From NCBI RefSeq assembly GCF_002798405.1, contig NZ_PGGV01000029.1, forward strand, positions 186,001-250,000: a stretch of DNA of 64,000 nucleotides, read 5' to 3'. The DNA is from Glycomyces xiaoerkulensis. GTDB lineage: Bacteria > Actinomycetota > Actinomycetes > Mycobacteriales > Micromonosporaceae. The notes beneath the pieces are model-generated. The model saw only the letters and a program-made list of their open reading frames with translations, ran no database searches and had not been told where the DNA came from. The translations under genes and the position numbers were made by a program. Below, in pieces: positions 31,644 through 40,147 of the stretch (position 1 is its first letter; each line of letters begins with the position of its first letter).

Positions 31644-33065
31644 CTAGTTCTCGATCCTGCGTCGATAGCGCAGCAGCGCCGCCGTCCACACTGCTCCCGC
31701 CGCCCCCAGGGCGGCCGGTGTCCACGGGGCGCCCAGCAGTCCGGCCGCCAGCGGCGCCGCGCCGAAGCCGACCGCGCAAGCGGCCAGCGAACGTCTGGTC
31801 AAAGCGCCGAACGGGTGCAGTCCGTAGGTCCGCCACAACTGCGCGAGTGGAATCAGATTATTCACCAGAACCGCCGCCGACCATGCGATCGCCGCGCCGA
31901 CGACGCCGAGGGAAGGAATCAACGCCAGATTCAACGCCACGTTGACGGCGAGTGAAATCGAGACGTCGACCATCTGCCACCCGGTCCTGCCCGCCATCGC
32001 CAGCATCGAGTCGACCACCCCGCACGCCGAGGCGATCATCATGGCCGGCACCAGGATCCACACCACCGCGCGCGCCTGGCCGGTCACGTACTCGGAGCCG
32101 AACAGCCGCAGGTACCAGTCGGCGCACAGCCCCACCCCCAGGTATACCGGCCAGGTCAGGGCCACGATCCAAGCCGTGGACTCCTGGTAGATCCGCACCG
32201 CCGAGATCGGTTCCCCGTTCGACATCGCCGCGGCCGCCCGCGGCTGCACCGCCTGCCCGAGCGCGCCCGAGACGAGCTGGCCGACGATCACGAACCGCGT
32301 CGCCACCGTGTACACCGCGGCCGGACCGAGCCCGGCCAGCGCCGCCACCAGCACGATGTCCAGCCGCTGGAGCGCGATCTGGGCCACCCCGGCCGCCGCG
32401 CGCGGGGCGGTGAACGCCCAGAACGCCCGGGCGTCGATCCGGTCGGGGAAGCCGGGGTAGGCCGCCGGCATCAGCCGGTGCCGCCGGTGCAGGTACCACC
32501 CGGCGGCCGCGGCCGCCGGCAGGTACGGCAGCACCCACGCGGCGGTGACGGCGGTGGACGAGGCGGAGCCGCTGAGGGCGACCGCGATGAGCGCGGCCAA
32601 CTGCGTCAGCGTGCGGCCCAGCTTGTCGATGGCGACCGTCGGCCCCATCAGCCGGTAACCGCGGGTCGCGGCCAGGAACGCCTCCATCGCCACCGCCGCC
32701 GGTACGAACCCGGCCACCAGTCGCACCAGGTCGGGCCTGGCGGCCATCGGAGCCGCCGCGAACAGCGCCGTCGCGGCCGCGCAGGAGGCGATCACGGTCG
32801 GCCACAACCCGATGCGCAGCGCCGATTCGATCGCCGCCTCGCGCCCCGCCCGGTGGAGCCTGGCCACCCAGTACACCAGCCCGGTGGGGGTGCCCAGGCG
32901 GGCCACGGCCCCGGCCACCAGGAACACCGACGTGACCGCGAAGAATCCGCCGGCCTGGGCCGGGGAGAGCACGACCGCGACCAGCCAGGTGATGACCAGG
33001 CCGCTGCCGCCCGCGACGGCGGCGCCGACCAGGTTGACCAGGCCGCCCCGTGCGGTCCCCCTCAT
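31644..33065 (-). CDS. Wzx-like polysaccharide flippase (MOP superfamily)
   Basis: 473 residues from ATG 33065; the open frame upstream is a shadow of the sulfotransferase. Some 12-14 hydrophobic helices, starting GGLVNLVGAAVAGGSGLVIT, in the MATE/MOP arrangement of O-antigen transporters. Its expected role is to move lipid-linked glycan units to the outer membrane face. It lies 38 bases behind sulfotransferase 3 and 9 bases before the methyltransferase gene. Proton-driven murein-type MurJ is less likely given the context. Confidence 0.85.
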   Translation of the reverse strand: MRGTARGGLVNLVGAAVAGGSGLVITWLVAVVLSPAQAGGFFAVTSVFLVAGAVARLGTPTGLVYWVARLHRAGREAAIESALRIGLWPTVIASCAAATALFAAAPMAARPDLVRLVAGFVPAAVAMEAFLAATRGYRLMGPTVAIDKLGRTLTQLAALIAVALSGSASSTAVTAAWVLPYLPAAAAAGWYLHRRHRLMPAAYPGFPDRIDARAFWAFTAPRAAAGVAQIALQRLDIVLVAALAGLGPAAVYTVATRFVIVGQLVSGALGQAVQPRAAAAMSNGEPISAVRIYQESTAWIVALTWPVYLGVGLCADWYLRLFGSEYVTGQARAVVWILVPAMMIASACGVVDSMLAMAGRTGWQMVDVSISLAVNVALNLALIPSLGVVGAAIAWSAAVLVNNLIPLAQLWRTYGLHPFGALTRRSLAACAVGFGAAPLAAGLLGAPWTPAALGAAGAVWTAALLRYRRRIEN

Positions 33066-33103
33066 GTCGGCGGCCGCGGTCCGCTCGCGCGGTCGGGCCG
33101 CTG

Positions 33104-33988
33104 TCAGCGCCTCCAACTCGGCGTCCCGCCCAACCAGTCGGCCAGCCGCGCGTCGTACGGCTCGAAGTGGTCGGTCAGGCGCCGCCGCAGCGCGTCCGGC
33201 ATCGGGGACGGCCGGCCGCGGGCGTTGTGCCGGGAGAAGGCGAATTCGCCGATCCACGGCAGCCCGAGGAACCGCAGCACGCGCTCGAAGGCGTCTTCGG
33301 GGCGGGAGAAGAACTCCCCGGAGTCGAGCACCAGGAGCCGGTCGCGGCCCACCTGGTCGGCCAGCGGCTCCAGGTAGTCGGTGTAGCGGCCCCGTGCGAG
33401 GTAGGCGTGGTGCTGGTGGTCGAAGCTGTAGTGATCCGCGTCGGCGCGGAGCCGCTCCTCGACGCCGAACAGCCGGTCAGGTTCGGCTCCGATGGCGGTC
33501 TCGAAATCGTCGATGTCCTCGAATTCGCGGGCGATCTCGTGGGCGTGGTGGGACCAGGCCCGCTCCACCGGGTCGCGGACGAGCACGATCACCTTGACGC
33601 CCGGCAGGTCGCGGGCGAAGCGCGGCGCGGCCAGCGGGTGGTAGAGGTAGTACGGGCTCGACTCGAATCCGACCGGGACGAGTCCGGTGTGGTCGGCCGC
33701 GCGCTGCGCGGCGGCCTTGGTGGGGAAGTGCGCCCGGTACCAGGACAGGCCCCGCCGGTAGCCGGTGTCGAAGTAGTGGACTCCTTTGTGGAACACCGGC
33801 TTGAGCATGGCCGGATGCTGCGACAGGGCGCGGTACAACGACGTGGTGCCGCACCGCTGTCCGCCGCAGATCAGCAGCCCGGGGAGGATGCGGGAGGCCG
33901 CGGTCAGCCGCCCGAGGGTCCGGCTGGACCGGCCGACGACGGCCCTGACGGGAGTGGGAACCCGTTCTCTGATCATCCGCTCGCTCAA
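33104..33988 (-). CDS. PAPS-dependent sulfotransferase, heparan-sulfotransferase type (3 of 3)
   Basis: 294 residues. LLICGGQRCGTTSLYRALSQ is the 5'-phosphosulfate loop, KVIVLVRDPVERAWSHHAHE the 3'-phosphate site with the Arg and Ser that hold PAP. This form (Sulfotransfer_1, heparan NDST-like) modifies carbohydrates. It also has the GVHYFDTGYRRGLSWYRAHF stretch typical of glycan sulfotransferases. It is in the Wzz-Wzy-kinase-sulfotransferase-Wzx operon. Confidence 0.9.
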   Translation of the reverse strand: MSERMIRERVPTPVRAVVGRSSRTLGRLTAASRILPGLLICGGQRCGTTSLYRALSQHPAMLKPVFHKGVHYFDTGYRRGLSWYRAHFPTKAAAQRAADHTGLVPVGFESSPYYLYHPLAAPRFARDLPGVKVIVLVRDPVERAWSHHAHEIAREFEDIDDFETAIGAEPDRLFGVEERLRADADHYSFDHQHHAYLARGRYTDYLEPLADQVGRDRLLVLDSGEFFSRPEDAFERVLRFLGLPWIGEFAFSRHNARGRPSPMPDALRRRLTDHFEPYDARLADWLGGTPSWRR

Positions 33989-34032
33989 TCGATGCTCCTA
34001 ACAGTCCATAATGCTGATCGGTGGGTGCGGGG

Positions 34033-35241
34033 TCAGGTTTCTCGTTGCCTGGCGATGTGCCGCAGCAGGGTCGGCAACAGCCACTGGCCGAGGGCGCCGA
34101 GGGCCGCACCGGCCTGCTCGGCCCGGTCGCTCATGTAGCGCGCCGCGAGCTCCACCAGGTACAGCAGGCATGTCGGTTCCGATTCGGACGGCGCCACGCC
34201 CATCGGGGCCAGCACGGACGGCGCCCGCGCGACCAGCAGCAGCACCGCGGTGGTGGGGTCGACCCGGTGGGTGACGATGTCGTCCTGGAGCCGGTAGTGG
34301 ACCGCGTCGAATCCGTACGGCACGCCGGTCTCGAACCGCTCCAGGTCCCACAGGTAGACGGCCTCGGCCGCCTCGCAGGTGTTCCAGGGCGTCCAGTCCC
34401 CGTGCCACGACCCGAACGTCAGCTCCAGGGCGCCGTATCGGTCCAGCAGGGTCTGCCCGGCCGCGCTCAGGGTGGCGGCGTCGGGTTCGCCGCGCAGGCC
34501 GAGCCGTTTGAGGCGCTCGCGCAGCCGGGCGGCGTAGTCGGACTCGGCCAGCGGTGAGCGTTTGAGCCGGTCCACCGCGGCCAGTTCCCGCATCGCCTCG
34601 ACGCGCCGGGCCGGGCTGGAGTCGACCGGCTCGGTCCAGGCCGGGAGCGCGGAGGTGACCATGAGGCGGTGGCCGCGCCAGGCGCCGGCGTGCACCAGCG
34701 ACGGCACCCGCAGCCGCTCCAGGCGGCGGCCTTCGCTGAGCCGCCGGGTGGCCGCGGTCTCGGCCTCCACCAGTTCTCGGGTGAGGTCGTTGACGCCCAG
34801 CTTGGCGAACGCGACCGTGCGCGCCTCGCCGTCGAGGATCTGGAGCACCGGCTTCCGATTGGCCCGCGCCGGACCGATGTGGACGCTCAAGTGGACCTCG
34901 TGGCCGAGCACGGCGCTGAGATGCTCGTCGATGCCCTCGGCGGCCGCGACCTCGATGCGGTGGGGCAGCAGCAGCCGGTCGAGTCCGAGCTTGAGGGCCC
35001 ACACGGCCGCGTCGCGCTTGGCGCGGGCGGTGCGGGCGGACGGGCGCGAGTAGCGTGCCAGCGCCCCGGCGGCGATCCGGCGGTCGCCGGCGGGAATGAG
35101 GACTCGGGGCTTCCGCCGGTTGGGCACGACTATGTACGGGCGGGTGCCCCCTCCCGGGCCCGGATAGAGCTGGTCGACGACCTCGGTGAGATAACTCGCG
35201 CGTCTGCGCAGGTCGTCGGTGGTCTGCAGGCCTCGGCTCAT
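34033..35241 (-). CDS. Orphan APH-fold kinase-like protein in polysaccharide operon
   Basis: 402 residues from ATG 35241, overlapping the upstream ligase stop (ATGA). I do not recognise a named family. The C-terminal half has the catalytic loop of aminoglycoside-phosphotransferase-like kinases, SWHGDWTPWNTC (HxDxxxxN), followed by VYLWDLERFETG, where the metal Asp would sit. The N-terminal half has LARY, RPYIVVPNRRKPRVLIPAGD and a beta-rich stretch (HEVHLSVHIGPARANRKPV) like an N-lobe. It may phosphorylate a sugar or lipid intermediate, or be a regulatory pseudokinase, since the usual DxD is D-L-E. Similar orphan genes occur in other actinobacterial capsule loci. Confidence 0.65.
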   Translation of the reverse strand: MSRGLQTTDDLRRRASYLTEVVDQLYPGPGGGTRPYIVVPNRRKPRVLIPAGDRRIAAGALARYSRPSARTARAKRDAAVWALKLGLDRLLLPHRIEVAAAEGIDEHLSAVLGHEVHLSVHIGPARANRKPVLQILDGEARTVAFAKLGVNDLTRELVEAETAATRRLSEGRRLERLRVPSLVHAGAWRGHRLMVTSALPAWTEPVDSSPARRVEAMRELAAVDRLKRSPLAESDYAARLRERLKRLGLRGEPDAATLSAAGQTLLDRYGALELTFGSWHGDWTPWNTCEAAEAVYLWDLERFETGVPYGFDAVHYRLQDDIVTHRVDPTTAVLLLVARAPSVLAPMGVAPSESEPTCLLYLVELAARYMSDRAEQAGAALGALGQWLLPTLLRHIARQRET

Positions 35242-36590
35242 GCTTTCTCCACGGGTCTGTTGGCGGCAAGGACGACGTAGCTGAGGAGCGTGAGCAGCAG
35301 GGGGGTCACCAGGGCGTTGTAGTAGAGCATGGACAGCAGGGACAGCCCCAGCACCGCCGAGCCGGCGATGCCGATGGGGGAGTGGTCGGATCGGAAGCGC
35401 CACAGCGCGGCGCACATGAAGCCGAGGTAGGCGGCGGTGCCCGCCAGCCCGTGGGCGAACAGCACCTGCCAGAGCTGGCCGTTGCCGCCGAGCGTGCGGC
35501 CCCCGCAGCGGGGGCATTCGGGGGTGGGGCCGATGGCGATGGAGTCGCCCGACCCCAGGGTCTTGCGAGTGGAGCCGAAGCCGAGCACCGGCGAGTGCTC
35601 GACGACGAGCTCGGTGGCGCGTTCGGTGGCGAAGGCGCGGCCGTCGTCGGAGTGGCCGTTGTCGAGCCGGGCGGCCACCAGAGTGCCCAAGGGGGTGAGG
35701 GCGACCAGCAGTGCCGCGGCGCACCCCGCTCCGGCCAGTGCCGCCACCCCGCCGGGCCGGCCGGACAGGAGCAGCCGCAGCGCGGCGAAGACGGCGACCG
35801 CGGCCAGGCCGAGCCACAGGCCCCGGTTCATCGAGTGCACGGCCGGGATCAGCGAGAGGGCCAGTACCGCGGCCGCCGCCACGCGCCAGCGGGTCGCGGT
35901 CGGCAGGCAGAAGGCGGCCACGACCAGCCACACCGAGGTGATGGCGAAGTTGTTGCCCCAGGTGTTGGTGTAGCCCCAGGGCGCCGACGGTCGCGGGGTC
36001 TCGTAGCCGAGGAAGGTCATCGTCTGGGCGGCCGAAGGGTGGACCAGCGACCGCACGAAGCCGTCGGCGGCCACCGACTCCGGCAGCAGCGCCTCGACCG
36101 GCGAGGTGTACTCGAACCCCCCGGCGAAGGTGCCGAGCAGGCCCCCGGCGACGGTGACGGTGAACAGGTAGGCGAGCAGCCGGATCAGCCGCACGGCCGG
36201 GTAGCGGCCGTCGTTGGCGAGGTTGTAGGCCCACAGGGCGATCAGCGTGAGGCAGCAGTAGAAGCCGATCCGGAAGGCCGCCCCGGGCAGGTTCGCCGTC
36301 CAGGGGCCGGGGACCGTGCCGGGCGGGTCGACGCCGAGATTCGCCAGGCTCATGGTGACCGCCAGCAGGAACAGCAGCCACCACCCGAACGCCGGCGGGA
36401 CGGCGACGGTGCGGCGGCGCAGCAGCCCGACCGCGGCCAGGGCGGCGACCAGCGGGATGGCCAGCACGCCCATGCCGAGCGCCCACCACACCGGGTAGCC
36501 GGCCAGCAGCCAGGTGAGGGCCGCGCCCTCCCCGGTCGCGGCGCCGTCCCGGTCTCGTCGCGCCCCGGGGGCCGCATCGGCGAGGGTCAT
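35238..36590 (-). CDS. O-antigen ligase/polymerase-like membrane protein
   Basis: 450 residues from ATG 36590. About 11 membrane helices with one large extracytoplasmic loop near 270-330 holding HSPVLGFGSTRKTLG and ECPRCGGRTLGGNGQLWQ. The STRK-type arginine and the H-x-x-x-x-G pattern fit Wzy/WaaL (GT-C fold). It polymerises or ligates glycan units outside the membrane. Both ends overlap neighbours by 4 bases (the Wzz-like stop and the kinase-like start). Confidence 0.85.
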   Translation of the reverse strand: MTLADAAPGARRDRDGAATGEGAALTWLLAGYPVWWALGMGVLAIPLVAALAAVGLLRRRTVAVPPAFGWWLLFLLAVTMSLANLGVDPPGTVPGPWTANLPGAAFRIGFYCCLTLIALWAYNLANDGRYPAVRLIRLLAYLFTVTVAGGLLGTFAGGFEYTSPVEALLPESVAADGFVRSLVHPSAAQTMTFLGYETPRPSAPWGYTNTWGNNFAITSVWLVVAAFCLPTATRWRVAAAAVLALSLIPAVHSMNRGLWLGLAAVAVFAALRLLLSGRPGGVAALAGAGCAAALLVALTPLGTLVAARLDNGHSDDGRAFATERATELVVEHSPVLGFGSTRKTLGSGDSIAIGPTPECPRCGGRTLGGNGQLWQVLFAHGLAGTAAYLGFMCAALWRFRSDHSPIGIAGSAVLGLSLLSMLYYNALVTPLLLTLLSYVVLAANRPVEKA

Positions 36591-38245
36591 CGGCTCTCGG
36601 CCTGCGTGCGGTCGGTCCGGCCGGTCTCGTCCTGAGCTTCGACCACGTCGAGCGCGTCGGTGGGGGTCTCGTCGGCCGCCATCGGCCGCGGGACGCGGGT
36701 GCGTGCGGGCGGGGACTCGGTCTCCGCGGCGCCGGGCAGCGGGACGTCGCCCATCGGCCCCAGTGAACCGGGCAGGAGCACGGCACCGAGCAGCGGCGTG
36801 TCGATCTGCCGCATGGCGGTAGCGGCGGCGGAGGTCTCGGCGAGCGTGTCGCGCTGGGCCTGGACGGCCAGGATCACCGCGTCGGCATGTCCGGCCAGGA
36901 GCTGTGCGTCGGCCGAGCAGGACAGGGGCGGGGCGTCGACTACCACGAACCGGCCGGCCTCGGCGAGCTTGGTGAACGTCTCGGCGGCGGCTTCGCTGGT
37001 CGGACCGGTGGCGCGGGCCGCGGCGCCGGGGCCGACGACCGAGAGTGTCGGTTGCCGCGGCGCGCCGTGCAGCGCCGCGGCCAGGTCGAGGCGGCCCGAC
37101 CACACGTCGGCGAGGCCCGGGACGGGGTCGGTGCCGAACAGCTCCGGCAGGCCCACGGTGGTGCTCGGATTCGCGGCCACGGCCGTGACCCGGTCGCCGG
37201 CGCGGGCCATCGCGGTGGCCACGTTGGCGGCGGTGACGCTCGCGGCCGGACCCGGCGCGACTCCGGCCACCACCACGACCCGCTGGCCGTCGCCGAGCCG
37301 GGAGGCGATGACGTTGCGCATCTGCGAGTAGATGCGCCCGCCGGGGCTGTAGGCGCCGAAGACCTCGCGGCGCTGGAATTTCACCGACTTGGGCACCGAG
37401 CCGAGCACGTCGAGCTCGCAGCGGTCGATCAGGTCCGAGGCGAAGGCGACCCGGCGGGCCAGGCGGTGGCGGGCCCAGGCGAGCATCAGGCCCAGCGGTA
37501 GGCCGGCCCCGACCGCGGCGGCCAGGTTGAGCAGCGCATTCGGGGCGGCCGGGTCTTCGGGCAGCGGGGGCCGGTTGATGATCCGCCCGGGCGTGACGGC
37601 CTCCTGCTCGGCTTCCAGGGCCGCGATCTGGGATTCGACCCCGTCGGCCCGGTTGACCAGATCCTCGAGCTCGGACTCGACGGTGGCGCGGTCCCCGTCG
37701 AGCGGAGCGAGGCGCGCCAGCTCGGCCTCGGTCGCCTCGATCTGGGATTCGAGCGACTCCAGGCGGTTCACGGCCCCGGCGATGGCGTTTTCGATCGAAA
37801 CGGTCGCGGCCGCGCCGCGGTGGTCGAGGTACGCCTCGCTGAAGGCGATCGTGCCCGCCCGAGCCGCCTCGGGGCCGCCGGCGCGGAAGCTGATCTCCAG
37901 CACCGAGGTGTTCGGGGGCACCGAGACCGACACCTGCTCGGCGAGCTCGGTCGTGGACGGTGCCGACAGCCGCTCGGCGGCGGCCTGTGCGACCTCTGTG
38001 GACTTGACCAGTTGCGCCTCGGTGTCGAGATTGACCTGTCCGGCCGTGCGCGCACCGGCCACGTCGGTGTCGGATGCGGTCGGCAGCACCAGGACCGAGG
38101 CGGTCGATTCGTATACCTCGTCGGTGGTCGCGGTGTGGACGAGCCCGGCCGCCACCGCGGCGGCGACGGCGCCGGAGATGATCCACCAGGAGCGGCGGGC
38201 GATGACGCCGTAGTCGGCGAGCGTGCGGGCGGTGGGGGTCCTCAA
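36587..38245 (-). CDS. Wzz-like chain-length protein with degenerate BY-kinase domain
   Basis: 552 residues. Two membrane helices (about 22-40 and 240-262) enclose an extracytoplasmic alpha/beta and coiled-coil domain (Wzz/LpsE type). The cytoplasmic part (280-500) is a P-loop fold like a bacterial tyrosine kinase, but the Walker A is lost: VVVVAGVAPGPAASVTAANV has no GKT/S, and the Walker A' region (RVTAVAANPS) lacks the catalytic Asp. VVVDAPPLSCSADAQLLAG, the Walker B remnant, is still present. No tyrosine cluster follows. So it probably sets chain length but does not phosphorylate. First gene of the operon; divergent from the GH26 gene. Confidence 0.85.
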   Translation of the reverse strand: MRTPTARTLADYGVIARRSWWIISGAVAAAVAAGLVHTATTDEVYESTASVLVLPTASDTDVAGARTAGQVNLDTEAQLVKSTEVAQAAAERLSAPSTTELAEQVSVSVPPNTSVLEISFRAGGPEAARAGTIAFSEAYLDHRGAAATVSIENAIAGAVNRLESLESQIEATEAELARLAPLDGDRATVESELEDLVNRADGVESQIAALEAEQEAVTPGRIINRPPLPEDPAAPNALLNLAAAVGAGLPLGLMLAWARHRLARRVAFASDLIDRCELDVLGSVPKSVKFQRREVFGAYSPGGRIYSQMRNVIASRLGDGQRVVVVAGVAPGPAASVTAANVATAMARAGDRVTAVAANPSTTVGLPELFGTDPVPGLADVWSGRLDLAAALHGAPRQPTLSVVGPGAAARATGPTSEAAAETFTKLAEAGRFVVVDAPPLSCSADAQLLAGHADAVILAVQAQRDTLAETSAAATAMRQIDTPLLGAVLLPGSLGPMGDVPLPGAAETESPPARTRVPRPMAADETPTDALDVVEAQDETGRTDRTQAESR

Positions 38246-38449
38246 CGCGAATGCCTTTCTGGTTCACGGGCTTTCGTAGGGATAACGAGTCACCGGCCGA
38301 CCAGGTGACGGCTCCCGGGCTCCGTGCCCTCCACCGACGGAGCGCGAGCGGAGCTCGTGCGAACAATCGGGCAAAAACCACGATCGCGACCATTATGATG
38401 ATTCGCAGGATTCAGGTGCACCATCACAGTAGACCCGCGAGGTGGCGAG
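38246..38449. promoter_or_regulatory. Divergent promoter region, Wzz operon / GH26
   Basis: 204 bases between divergent starts. The right half is A+T-richer (GCAAAAACCACG, CATTATGATGATTCG). TATGAT at 38394-38399 could be a -10 for the GH26 gene, but I see no good -35. No clear operator palindrome. Confidence 0.4.
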
Positions 38450-40147
38450 ATGAGCGAATCGGACGGACGGACCGGCCTCCCCATCACCTCGGGCCGCGGG
38501 CTCGTCACGCTCCTGGCGGTCGCCCCGCTCGTCCTGGCCGGCTTCGTGGTCGGCTACGGCGTCGGCGTCGAACACGAACGCGGCACCCCCACCGTCGCCG
38601 ACGCCGCCCGGGAACGGACCGGGTCCGAGGCCGACTACGCGCCGTCCACCGCCACCTTCACCGCCACCGGCCTCGACGAACCCGCCCCCGACGCACCGGC
38701 CGCCCTCCCCGTCGGCACCTCCCAGGACCTGGGCATCACCGTGCCCTACATCCAATTCGCCGTCGACGAGTCCCACACCGGCCCCCACCACACCGCCGAG
38801 CTCCGCCTGCCCGTCCTGGTCCCGCCCGAAGCCGACCGGATGATGATCGAGGTCGCCTCGGTCCGCCCGGTCGGCTGCACGTGCGAGCTAACCGCCGACG
38901 CGCCGCCGCCCTACGGGCGCGTCTGGGACACCGCCTTCGTCGGCCCCGACACCGGCGAAGCCGCCCTCGACGTCACCGGCGCCCTCGACGCCCCCGGACG
39001 CTACGCCTTCGCCGTCACCGCCCACGAACCCGAGTCCTATTTCGAATTCGAGGGAGTCCGGTACACCGAGAGCGGCCCGGTACTGCGCACCGTCACCACC
39101 CCGCCCTCGGCCCCGAGCCCGCCGCCCGCCCCGAGCCCCACCCCGACCGACCCGGTCGGACCGGACCGGCCGGCCCCCGAGGCGGGCCAGGCCGAGACCA
39201 CCCTCGACACCTGCCGGGCCCGCCGGCACCTCGTCCCCTCCTGCGGCACCCTCGTCGGCGCCGCCGCCGGGGCCCACACCAACCGGTCCAAGGAGCAGGC
39301 ATTCCTCGAATTCGAGAGGACCGCCGAGCGAGGGCAGCACATCTACCACGCCTACGAGCGCGCCGACCGGCGCCTCTTCCCCACCGAAGAACAGATAGCG
39401 CTCGCGACCGATCCGCAGCAGCCCCGCACCCTGTTCATCAACTGGAAGCCGCGCATGGCGACCTGGGGGGAGATCGCCGCCGGAGACCCCGAGGTGGACG
39501 AGTACCTGGAACGCCTGGCCGACCACATCAAGACCAATTTCGACCAGCCGTTCTTCTTCACCGTCCACCACGAGCCCGAGAACGACGTCATCGACCGGCC
39601 CGGCTCGGGCATGGAGGCCACCGATTACCCGGCGATGTTCCGCTACGTGGTCGAGTTCCTCCGGGAGCGCGGGGTGGACAACCTGGTCACCGTCATGAAC
39701 TACATGGGCTACCTCAAGTGGGTCGAGACGCCCTGGCACGACCGGCTCTACCCCGGCGACGACGTGGTCGACTGGATCGGCCTGTCGGGATACGGCAACT
39801 CCCTCGCCGACGACGGCCACTCCGACTTCACCGAGATCGTCAACGAGGCCGAGCCCGAGGCCGGCTGGCCCGGCTTCTACCACTGGACCGGGGTCAATTT
39901 CCCCGACAAGCCGGTCATGCTCGCCGAATGGGGCGTGTTCACCAGGGACGACTACCCGCACCACCAGGAGACGGTCTTCGACAGCGCCGACGAGCAGTTC
40001 GCCTACTACCCGCGGCTGAAGGCGATCGTCTACTTCTCCTCGCCGGACGCCGAGGGCCGCGACTCCGAAGTCGACAACGATCCGGGCGCACTGCGGGCGT
40101 TCCGCGACCTGATGGCCGCGCCGCGCTTCGACGTCGAGCTCGAATAA
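38450..40147 (+). CDS. GH26-like glycoside hydrolase, membrane-anchored
   Basis: 565 residues. An N-terminal anchor or uncleaved signal (about 17-40, TLLAVAPLVLAGFVVGYGVG) is followed by a beta-rich domain (60-225) and a Pro-rich linker (PSAPSPPPAPSPTPTDP), then a (beta/alpha)8 catalytic domain. FFFTVHHEPENDV holds the acid/base Glu and PVMLAEWGVF the nucleophile Glu, the pattern of GH26 (mannanase, lichenase and polysaccharide-lyase-like hydrolases). As in other Wzx/Wzy loci, it may trim or release the locus glycan. Substrate unknown. The stop TAA at 40145 lies on the antisense of an unusually long glycosylase frame. Confidence 0.85.
   Translation: MSESDGRTGLPITSGRGLVTLLAVAPLVLAGFVVGYGVGVEHERGTPTVADAARERTGSEADYAPSTATFTATGLDEPAPDAPAALPVGTSQDLGITVPYIQFAVDESHTGPHHTAELRLPVLVPPEADRMMIEVASVRPVGCTCELTADAPPPYGRVWDTAFVGPDTGEAALDVTGALDAPGRYAFAVTAHEPESYFEFEGVRYTESGPVLRTVTTPPSAPSPPPAPSPTPTDPVGPDRPAPEAGQAETTLDTCRARRHLVPSCGTLVGAAAGAHTNRSKEQAFLEFERTAERGQHIYHAYERADRRLFPTEEQIALATDPQQPRTLFINWKPRMATWGEIAAGDPEVDEYLERLADHIKTNFDQPFFFTVHHEPENDVIDRPGSGMEATDYPAMFRYVVEFLRERGVDNLVTVMNYMGYLKWVETPWHDRLYPGDDVVDWIGLSGYGNSLADDGHSDFTEIVNEAEPEAGWPGFYHWTGVNFPDKPVMLAEWGVFTRDDYPHHQETVFDSADEQFAYYPRLKAIVYFSSPDAEGRDSEVDNDPGALRAFRDLMAAPRFDVELE

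Noticed and set aside
34033-36786. Apparent 917-residue fusion of the kinase-like protein with an upstream part, and 1051-residue frame at 35238-38393
   Set aside because: The extra N-terminal parts are shadows of the neighbouring genes in another phase; true starts overlap the upstream stops (ATGA) and give normal lengths.
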